64,000 nucleotides of DNA from Streptomyces pilosus (GTDB lineage: Bacteria; Actinomycetota; Actinomycetes; Streptomycetales; Streptomycetaceae). Below, piece after piece: positions 57,688 to 64,000 of this stretch (the stretch's first letter is position 1; each line of letters begins with the position of its first letter). A model generated the notes under the pieces. It ran no database searches. It saw only the letters and a list, made by a program, of their open reading frames with translations, and had not been told where the DNA came from. A program made the position numbers and the translations under genes. The stretch spans positions 992,001 through 1,056,000 of the forward strand of contig NZ_BMTU01000001.1 of NCBI RefSeq assembly GCF_014649835.1. The letters are read 5' to 3'.

Positions 57688-60260
57688 GCGGGGATCCGAT
57701 CGACCCGGAGAACATTCCGCAGTTCACCGGCGACCTGGAGGAACTGGGCACCGACCACCTGCTGTTGACGGCGCAGGCCATCGCCTTCCGTCAGTCCGGC
57801 TCGGACGTGCACAACCGGTTCCAGGGGCTGTCGGCGTGCTACACGGCGCCGGAGGCGGAGCAGTTGTTCGCCACGACGGCGCCGGTCGCCGCCAAGGCGG
57901 ACGAGTTCGCGGACGACCTGGAGAAGGTCGCGGCGGCGCTCAGCTCGTACGAGACGGAGATCCAGCCGCTCGTGACGAAGCTGAAAAACCTCAAGCAGCG
58001 TGCGGAGACCTTCCGGCAGCAGATCGCGGGGGACGACGACTGGCGTGAGGACGACGACAACGTCCAGCTCAACAACGACCTGTGGCACGACGTCAACGCC
58101 ACCACGTCCGCCTTCTGGCAGGCCGAGATCACCTGCCACAACACGATCACCGCGCTGGTGGGCGGCTCGACACTGATCCTGGAGGACGGCGCCGAGAAGC
58201 GCCTCATGGAGCGCGGCACCAGCACCTACGGCTTCACCGCCGACCTGCTGAACCAGTCCGAGGAACTGCCCTGGGGCAGCACCGTGGAGAAGGAGCGGCA
58301 CGGGCTCGACTGGCTGGGCCACCAGGTGTGGGAGTTCGGCAAGGGCTTCGTCGTCGACGGCGTCTGGGGGACCATCCGGGGTCTCGGCACCCTCGTCGGC
58401 GTGGACGGCTGGGACGCGGCGGGCGAGGCCTGGAAGGGGCTCGGCAAGCTCGCGACCGGCGTGCTCATCACCGCGGTGCCCGTCGTCGGCGTCGCCTACT
58501 GGGCGATGCCCGAGGACAAGCTGCCCTCCTACCTGCGCGACTCCCGCAACACGGTCAAGGAGGCGGGCAAGGCGCTGGTGGCCTGGGACCAGTGGGGCGA
58601 GAACCCCGCCCGGGCGAGCGGCGCGGTCACCTTCAACGTCCTGACGACGGTGTTCACCGGAGGCGCCGGAGCCGCGGCGAAGAGCGGCGCGGTGGCCCGT
58701 ACGATCGGCGCGCTCGGCAAGACCGCCCGGCTGGTCGACCCCATGACGTACCTGGGCAAGGCGACGACGTTCGGCACGGCCAAGGTCGCCGACCTGTTCG
58801 CCGGCCTGCGGGGCGTGCACGCGGGCGCCTACGACGACATCCTCTCCGGCGCGGGACGCGTGCAGCCCGACGGCAGCGTGGTGCGGGTCGGCGACGACGT
58901 GCCGGTCATCCGCGACAACGTCGTGGAGTGGCCCGACGGCACCCGGCTGAACCTGGACGACGGCTCGGTCGTCCGCGCGGACGGCACGGCGGCCCCGGCG
59001 AAGGTGGAACTGTCGGCGGCGGACCGGGAGTTGCTGGAGCAGAACCTGCGGCACGAGGAGCCCGCGCTCGTCGGGGCGGGCGACCGCACGGGCACCCATG
59101 CCGCCGGGAGCACGGCGGCCCACGTCGGCGGCGATGCGACCGGGCGAGCCGGCGGAAACACGCCTGCCTCCGCCCACGCCGGCGAACGCACCGGAGCACG
59201 CGGAACGGACACGATCCCAGCCCGCGACACGGGCGGGAATGCAGCGGGAGGCGACGGGCCGTCCGGCGGCGGGAACGACGGTGGCGCAATTCCCGGTCAG
59301 CACGCGGGGACCGGCGGCGGCCGCGCCGGCGGGGACGGCTCCGGCGGAACACCGTCCGGCAGCCGCGATCCGTTGGACGCCGAACGCGAGGTCATGCGCC
59401 GCCAGATCGAACGGGCCAACAACGACCCCGAGTGGTTCAAGGACCACTACCGCGAGAACGGGTACCGGCGCGACACGACCGCCGAGGGGGGATACGGCCA
59501 GGCCGTGCCCCAGCTGGCACGCAACCCGTTCGCACCGCCGAAGTGGATCGCGGCCAGTGACATGCCTCCGGCGATCAGGGAGCGGTACGTCCACCCGGAT
59601 CCCATCCCGGGCAAGGCATCGGATCTCCCCCGGACAGTCGTCGATGACCTGAACGAGCAGGCGGCCAAGCGGGACGCGGCCGTCAAGGCCGACAAGGCGG
59701 CGGAGGACGCCCTCAAGAAGGCGGAGAAGGCTTACGCCGCCAACCGCACCGATGAGTTGGCCGCAGCGCGGGATCTCGCCGACAAGACGCACTCACCGCT
59801 CCACGGCGAGGCCAACCGGCAGAGCGAACTGCTCGGCGAGTACGCGGCCGAGCGCCACGCGATCCCGGAGCACTACGAGGGCGCGGTCCGCCTGGACGAC
59901 GGGGCGTTCGGCAACAATCGGTTCGACCAGGTGTACCGGACGACGGACGGCCGGTACGTCGTCGTCGAGGCGAAGGGGTCCACGACAGCCTCCCTCGGGA
60001 CGCGTAAGGGGCATAGTGGGCGGTTGGTGACCCAGGGAACGAAGGAATATTTCGAGACCATCCTCAACGAGATGGAAAAGCGGGCCCAGCGAAATGAAAA
60101 CAAGGGCTTGCTCGAACAGGCCACCGCCGAGCGCACTCTGGCGAAAGAGCTGAGAGGCGCCCTCAAGACGGACAAGGTGGACTATGTCCTGGTCAAAGCC
60201 AAGCCTGACGGGGCTCAGTACGCTGGGTACGAAATGAAGCAATTCGACCTCACGAAATGA
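57684..60260 (+). CDS. Large type VII polymorphic toxin with restriction-endonuclease-like tip
   Basis: An 858-residue protein. Residues 1-170 are helical (EELGTDHLLLTAQAIAFRQSGSDVHNRFQGL, then coiled-coil-like LVTKLKNLKQRAETFRQQIAGDDD). Residues 225-330 are hydrophobic (VLITAVPVVGVAYWAM, GAVTFNVLTTVFTGGAGAAA). Residues 464-564 are a Gly/Thr-rich linker. The C-terminal tip, from about 690, has FDQVYRTTDGRYVVVEAKGS (746-765), the D-x(n)-E-x-K nuclease core of PD-(D/E)XK enzymes, and ends VKAKPDGAQYAGYEMKQFDL. The 3' end is AT-richer than the rest, suggesting an exchanged tip. It is coupled to the adapter gene and followed by the immunity gene. Confidence 0.85.
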   Translation: MSGDPIDPENIPQFTGDLEELGTDHLLLTAQAIAFRQSGSDVHNRFQGLSACYTAPEAEQLFATTAPVAAKADEFADDLEKVAAALSSYETEIQPLVTKLKNLKQRAETFRQQIAGDDDWREDDDNVQLNNDLWHDVNATTSAFWQAEITCHNTITALVGGSTLILEDGAEKRLMERGTSTYGFTADLLNQSEELPWGSTVEKERHGLDWLGHQVWEFGKGFVVDGVWGTIRGLGTLVGVDGWDAAGEAWKGLGKLATGVLITAVPVVGVAYWAMPEDKLPSYLRDSRNTVKEAGKALVAWDQWGENPARASGAVTFNVLTTVFTGGAGAAAKSGAVARTIGALGKTARLVDPMTYLGKATTFGTAKVADLFAGLRGVHAGAYDDILSGAGRVQPDGSVVRVGDDVPVIRDNVVEWPDGTRLNLDDGSVVRADGTAAPAKVELSAADRELLEQNLRHEEPALVGAGDRTGTHAAGSTAAHVGGDATGRAGGNTPASAHAGERTGARGTDTIPARDTGGNAAGGDGPSGGGNDGGAIPGQHAGTGGGRAGGDGSGGTPSGSRDPLDAEREVMRRQIERANNDPEWFKDHYRENGYRRDTTAEGGYGQAVPQLARNPFAPPKWIAASDMPPAIRERYVHPDPIPGKASDLPRTVVDDLNEQAAKRDAAVKADKAAEDALKKAEKAYAANRTDELAAARDLADKTHSPLHGEANRQSELLGEYAAERHAIPEHYEGAVRLDDGAFGNNRFDQVYRTTDGRYVVVEAKGSTTASLGTRKGHSGRLVTQGTKEYFETILNEMEKRAQRNENKGLLEQATAERTLAKELRGALKTDKVDYVLVKAKPDGAQYAGYEMKQFDLTK

Positions 60261-60270
60261 GAAGCCGTCC

Positions 60271-61140
60271 ATGCTCACGCACATTTCACGACCCCCGTCG
60301 GAAGGGAATCATCCGAATCCGGACAAGTTCCGCGAGGAGCTCAACGAGCGCAGCCTGGAGAAGATCGGAGAGCTGACGGAGTGGCCGCAGGGCTTCGGTA
60401 TGGCCTTCAGCAGTCTCGTGCACACCGCCAAGCTCCAGTGCTCTCTCGACCCCGCCGCGCAGAAGTTGGAGACGTGGGAGGCGTGGGTCATGGCCATGCA
60501 GGTGGGGTCTGCGCTGTTCGCGTCGGCGACCGCTCCTGAGGGCTCGACCGTCGAGTGCGTGATCGGTCATGAGGTGCGGACGATTCCCACCGTGGGGGTC
60601 ACCCATTTCGTCGATGCGGGGACCTGGCTGGAAGCCTTCTGGCTGGCCGTCGTCTGCCGGGACCAGACACGGATGACGCAGCTGTGCGAGGTGCCGGTCG
60701 AGACGCTGCGGGCCTCCGGTGCCGTGTTCGAGGAGTACATCTACCACTGGGTCGACGCCCTCCAGACGTACTGGCTGGAGCGGCCGGGGCTCGGGGAGAA
60801 GCTCGTCGCCGCGTTCGACGGAACCGATCCGGACCGGCTTCGGTTCATGGACCGCGAGACGATGCTCAAGGTCCTGTATCCGCCGATCAACCTGTTCTAC
60901 CGCTTCGTCGGCCGGGACGCGGACCAGTTCAACGAGGCCCTGGTCCGGGGCCTGGAACTCCACCGGGAGTACTGGACGGCGAGCGAGGAGCGACAGGAGA
61001 CCTACGACGGTGGCATCCCCCTCGCGATCCTCGCCATCACCTGCCTCGCCCACGACGCCGGGCTGCCCGTCGAGGTCGAGTCGGAGTACCTGCCCGAGCA
61101 CCTGCTCAAGCGCACCTGGCTCGGCGAATTCCCCACCTGA
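60271..61140 (+). CDS. Immunity protein, Imm49 family
   Basis: A 289-residue helical cytoplasmic protein, with HTAKLQCSLDPAAQKLETWEAWVMAMQVGSALFASATAPEGS, LEAFWLAVVCRDQTRMTQLCEVPVETLR and LALAITCLAHDAGLPVEVESEYLPEHLLKRTWLGEFP-type end. The ending L-A-x-x-A-x-D-x-G-x-P-V-x-V-E-S-x-Y-L-P is what I recall of Imm49 proteins. It lies 10 bases after the toxin gene, the standard place for the cognate immunity gene that protects the producer. The nuclease it blocks is presumably the toxin tip next to it. Confidence 0.83.
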   Translation: MLTHISRPPSEGNHPNPDKFREELNERSLEKIGELTEWPQGFGMAFSSLVHTAKLQCSLDPAAQKLETWEAWVMAMQVGSALFASATAPEGSTVECVIGHEVRTIPTVGVTHFVDAGTWLEAFWLAVVCRDQTRMTQLCEVPVETLRASGAVFEEYIYHWVDALQTYWLERPGLGEKLVAAFDGTDPDRLRFMDRETMLKVLYPPINLFYRFVGRDADQFNEALVRGLELHREYWTASEERQETYDGGIPLAILAITCLAHDAGLPVEVESEYLPEHLLKRTWLGEFPT

Positions 61141-61168
61141 CACGTGATGCACGAGATGAAGGACCGGC

Positions 61169-61432
61169 GTGACCGCACAGGACTACGACAGTCAGCTCCT
61201 CGAATCCGTCTCGGTACGGCGACGGCGGTTGCGGGACGCCCTGGTGTTCGGGGCGCAGCGGCAACGGCGGGCCGTGGACGAGCGGGTGGGGAAGGCGGTC
61301 GCGGGGCTGGTCATCGCGGCCGTGCTGTGCGCGGGGTGTGTGGGGTGGTCGTTCGTGTCGCACCGGCTGATCGGGCAGGGCCCGTACTCCTCCGGCGTTT
61401 CCACGCCCTCCGGCAGTCCTACAAGCCGGTGA
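61169..61432 (+). CDS. Small single-pass membrane protein of the type VII locus
   Basis: An 87-residue protein: TAQDYDSQLLESVSVRRRRLRDALVFGAQRQRRAVDERVGKAVAGLVIAAVLCAGCVGWSFVSHRL, with one membrane helix near residues 43-62 and a Ser/Thr/Pro tail outside. AAGGA lies six bases before the GTG. It is directly upstream of eccD, so it may be a small component of the apparatus. The family is not known to me by name. Confidence 0.75.
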   Translation: MTAQDYDSQLLESVSVRRRRLRDALVFGAQRQRRAVDERVGKAVAGLVIAAVLCAGCVGWSFVSHRLIGQGPYSSGVSTPSGSPTSR

Positions 61433-61445
61433 TAGGTTCGCGAAC

Positions 61446-62834
61446 GTGATGTCTACGGGGGCCTTGAGCAGGGAAACGGCCGGTGGGCCGACGGTGCTGA
61501 GCCGGGTCACGCTCGTCGGTGAGCGGCGGCGCGTCGACCTCGTGCTTCCGGCGCGGGAGCCGGTGGGGCTGCTGTTGCCCGAGATCATGCGGTTGCTGGA
61601 CGACCGCGTGGAGGGTCGGCCCGCCTCGCGCCACCTCGTGACCGTGGACGGCTCCGCGCTCGACCACGACAGCACGCTGGAGTCCGCGGGCATCCGCGAC
61701 GGCGCCGTGCTGCGGCTCGTGCGCGCGGAGGACGCCCCGCCCGCCCCCGTGGTGCACGACGTCAGCGACGAGGTGGCCGAGGACCTCGGTCACCGGGCGT
61801 GGGTGTGGAGTCCGGCCGCCCGGCGGGTCACGGCGGGTGCCGCGAGCGTGGGCTGGGTGGTCGTCGCCGCCCTGTTCGCCCGGGCGCAGTACGACACGGC
61901 GCTGGTCGCCGCGGCCCTGCTCGCCGCCGCCGGTGCGGCTGCGGTCGCGGGCGCCGTCCTCGGGCGGGTGCGCAGGCACGGCCTCGCCACGACCCTGCTG
62001 TGCGCCGGTGGCGCGCTCGGGGTGCTGGGCGTGTGGAGCCTCGTCGACGACCTCGGCGGGACGTCGGCGGGCGCCGTCCGGCTCGCCGGTGTGGCCGCCG
62101 TGGGTGTGCTCGTCCTCGCCCTGCTCGGACTGTTCACGCCGCTGGGGCGGGGCGGACTCGTGGGTGCCGCCGCGGTGACCGTGACGGCCGTCGGCTGGGA
62201 GACGGTCCTCGCCGTGCAGTCCGGCGCCGGGACACCGGAGCAGCAGGCGCGCGTCGGTGCCGTGCTCGGCGTGGTCTGCGTGGTCGTGCTCGGGATGCTG
62301 CCGCGGCTCGCGCTGATGGCGTCGGGCCTCTCGGGGCTCGACGACCGGCGGGCCGGCGGGGTCTCCGTCAGCCGCCACCAGGTGTCCACCGCCCTGGCCG
62401 CCGCCCACCGCGGTCTGGTGCTCGCCACGGTCACCGTGGCCGCGTCGGCCGCAGCGGCCGCCGTACTGGCGCTGCGGGACCCCTCCGTGTGGACGGTCGC
62501 GCTGGCCTCGGTCCTCGCGGTGGTGCTGGCCCTGCGGGCCCGGGCGTTCCCGCTGGTCGCCGAGGTGGTCGTGCTGCTGGCCGCCGCCGCGGGCGTCACC
62601 GTGCGGCTGCTGCTGGAGTGGGCGGAGCGGTCCTCGGCGGCGGCGCCGCTGGCCGTCCTCGTGGTGCTGGCGGTGCTGCCGCTCCTCGTGCTCGCCGTGC
62701 AGCCGGCCGAGCACGTACGGGTACGGCTGCGGCGCGTCGGCGACCTGCTCGAATCGGTGGGCGTCATCGCTCTGCTGCCGCTGCTCGTCGGCGTGTTCGG
62801 TGTGTACGGGCGACTGCTCGACACCTTCGCTTAG
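61446..62834 (+). CDS. eccD: Type VII secretion membrane protein EccD
   Basis: A 462-residue protein. The N-terminal ubiquitin-like (YukD) domain covers about residues 15-92 (SRVTLVGERRRVDLVLPAREPVGLLLPEIMRLLDDRVE, DGSALDHDSTLESAGIRDGAVLRLVRAEDAPPAPVVHDV). Eleven hydrophobic helices follow, ending VGVIALLPLLVGVFGVYGRLLDTF. This is the EccD layout; two copies form the membrane pore vestibule of the ESX complex. GTG at 61446 and ATG at 61449 are both possible. EccB, EccC, EccE and MycP are not seen here and may lie beyond the right edge. Confidence 0.9.
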   Translation: MMSTGALSRETAGGPTVLSRVTLVGERRRVDLVLPAREPVGLLLPEIMRLLDDRVEGRPASRHLVTVDGSALDHDSTLESAGIRDGAVLRLVRAEDAPPAPVVHDVSDEVAEDLGHRAWVWSPAARRVTAGAASVGWVVVAALFARAQYDTALVAAALLAAAGAAAVAGAVLGRVRRHGLATTLLCAGGALGVLGVWSLVDDLGGTSAGAVRLAGVAAVGVLVLALLGLFTPLGRGGLVGAAAVTVTAVGWETVLAVQSGAGTPEQQARVGAVLGVVCVVVLGMLPRLALMASGLSGLDDRRAGGVSVSRHQVSTALAAAHRGLVLATVTVAASAAAAAVLALRDPSVWTVALASVLAVVLALRARAFPLVAEVVVLLAAAAGVTVRLLLEWAERSSAAAPLAVLVVLAVLPLLVLAVQPAEHVRVRLRRVGDLLESVGVIALLPLLVGVFGVYGRLLDTFA

Positions 62835-62847
62835 GAGGCACGGCGGC

Positions 62848-64000
62848 ATGACGCAGGGGCAGGGCGAGCAGCGGCCGCCGTCCGCGCACGGCGAGGGCGG
62901 CGACTGGCAGCGGGACGTGCTGCGTGAGCTGGGCGGCGACGGTCCCGGGAGCGGCCGCCCGGGCGCGGACGCCCGGCGGGCCGAGCCCACGCTGCGGCTC
63001 GTGCACCCCGCGCCCGCGCGGCCCGGCACCACGGCGGAGGCGGACGCGGGCGCGGGCGAGAACGCGTCCGCACCGCACGGCACACCACCCCACGCACCGC
63101 ACGGCACACCGGCCGACGCACCGGCCGAGGCACCGCACGACGCACCGGCCGGGCCCGCGGCCCGGGACCTCGCACCCCGTGCCGGGGCCGCCGACGTGCC
63201 CCGCCCGGGCCGGCCCGCCCCGCCCGCCGCCCGCGAGCCCCACCTCCCCGCGGCCCCCGCCCCCGAGGCCGCCCCCACCCTCGACCCCCGCCTCCTCCTC
63301 GCCCTGGGGAGCCCCCTGCACGGCGACTCCGTGTCCCGGCGCACGGGCAGGGCGCTGCGCAAGCTCACCTCGTCCGTGTCCCAGGACGTCGCCGAACAGA
63401 CCCGCATCGCCCGCGCGTTGCAGCAGCCCGTCACCACCGGCCGGGTGGTGGCCGTCACCTCCATCCGGGGCGGTGTCGGCAAGTCCACCGTGTCCGCGCT
63501 GCTCGGCCGCACCCTCAACCACTACCGGCACGACCCGGTGCTGACCCTGGAGGCGGACACCGCGCTCGGCACCCTGCCGGTGCGCATGGGCGCCGAGGCC
63601 GTGCGCTGGACCGTCGCGGACCTCGCGCCGGTCCTGCACCCCTCCATGAAGCTGACGGACGTGACGGGCTATCTGGTGCCGGTGTCCGACGGCGGCTGGC
63701 TGCTGCCCGCGAGCCGGGGCCAGGTCGGCCCGCCGCTCGACATGACGGCGTACCGCAAGGTGACGCTGGCGCTGCGCCGCTACTTCGCGGTGACCGTGGC
63801 CGACTGCGAGACGCTCCCCGGCGAGGTGGCCCGTACGGCGATGGACACCGCGCACGCCCGGGTGGTGGTCGCGCCGACCACGGCGGAGGGCGTCGGCGCC
63901 ACCCGCCAGGTGCTGGACTGGCTGGCCCGGTTGCCGCACTCGGCCCTCGCCACGACGGTCGTGGCGCTGGTGGCGAACACTCCCGACACGCTCCTCGACG
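62848..64000 (+). CDS. EspI-like MinD/ParA-type ATPase of the type VII locus, partial
   Basis: It begins MTQGQGEQRPPSAHGEGGDW with GGAGG nine bases upstream and runs off the right edge (384 codons seen). The first 160 residues are Pro/Ala/His-rich and disordered, with short APHGTP-type repeats. The ATPase part starts near residue 170 (GRALRKLTSSVSQDVAEQTRIARAL). It carries a deviant Walker A TSIRGGVGKSTVSALLGRTL (K-G-G-x-G-K-S-T type with RGGVGKST), then LEADTALGTLPVRMGAE and VADCETLPGEVARTAMDTAHARVVVAPTTAEGV. This domain order matches EspI of mycobacterial ESX systems, which can throttle secretion when ATP is low. Confidence 0.87.
   Translation, partial: MTQGQGEQRPPSAHGEGGDWQRDVLRELGGDGPGSGRPGADARRAEPTLRLVHPAPARPGTTAEADAGAGENASAPHGTPPHAPHGTPADAPAEAPHDAPAGPAARDLAPRAGAADVPRPGRPAPPAAREPHLPAAPAPEAAPTLDPRLLLALGSPLHGDSVSRRTGRALRKLTSSVSQDVAEQTRIARALQQPVTTGRVVAVTSIRGGVGKSTVSALLGRTLNHYRHDPVLTLEADTALGTLPVRMGAEAVRWTVADLAPVLHPSMKLTDVTGYLVPVSDGGWLLPASRGQVGPPLDMTAYRKVTLALRRYFAVTVADCETLPGEVARTAMDTAHARVVVAPTTAEGVGATRQVLDWLARLPHSALATTVVALVANTPDTLLD

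Overview
The window is high-GC actinobacterial chromosome and almost certainly Streptomyces. It carries chaplins and rodlin-like peptides (aerial-hypha surface proteins), DUF397 proteins, an ECF41-type and an ECF42-type sigma factor, a LAETG sortase substrate, GTG/TTG starts and many GTGA/ATGA overlaps. From memory, the order chaplin / polysaccharide genes / chaplin / mmsA / copZA / citA / ribose operon resembles the S. coelicolor region around SCO2700-SCO2750. I could not check this by alignment, and the type VII secretion genes at the right end would be a local difference.

Layout. 1-4.3 kb: a partial dynamin-like GTPase, tRNA-Arg(TCU), an acetyltransferase and an alpha/beta hydrolase. 4.3-9.3 kb: a cell-surface island on both strands. 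It holds two tandem copies of a (rodlin-like + Cys-rich) secreted peptide pair, a short chaplin with a near-consensus sigma-BldN promoter, and three larger secreted proteins. 9.3-21.8 kb: a polysaccharide locus with an initiating sugar transferase, two glycosyltransferases, a Wzy/ligase-like protein, a MurJ-like flippase, a polysaccharide deacetylase, a chain-length-like protein, a GH26-type hydrolase, an ATP-grasp ligase and a flavoprotein. It is closed by a sortase-anchored chaplin with three chaplin domains and its own BldN-like promoter. 23-26.5 kb: an ABC permease coupled to a fusion of an exported X-Pro-type hydrolase with an ABC ATPase. 26.6-39.6 kb: mmsA, a zinc alcohol dehydrogenase, copZ-copA behind a CsoR-type operator, an ECF42 pair, citrate synthase and RecD2.

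39.7-50 kb is accessory and scarred. It has a GntR/DUF1648 pair, a deletion scar that joined an ATPase gene to an XRE regulator, two convergent genes fused at their 3' ends, an AbiE-like pair whose toxin is frameshifted at a seven-base homopolymer, an ECF41/AhpD pair, a tRNA-Gly 3' fragment (probable attachment site) and a HigBA-type module. 50-56.3 kb is a LacI-controlled ribose operon (rbsA, fused rbsC-rbsB, rbsK, rbsD). 56.5-64 kb begins a type VII secretion (ESX) locus: two small WXG100-like proteins, a DUF6507-like protein, a large toxin with a restriction-endonuclease-like tip, an Imm49-type immunity protein, EccD and the start of an EspI-like ATPase.

How parts work together (inference): the surface island and the polysaccharide locus probably build the aerial-hypha envelope under developmental control. 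The copper, ribose, ECF and GntR units each carry a recognisable self-contained control site. The ESX end looks like a secretion apparatus with its own exported nuclease and immunity protein.
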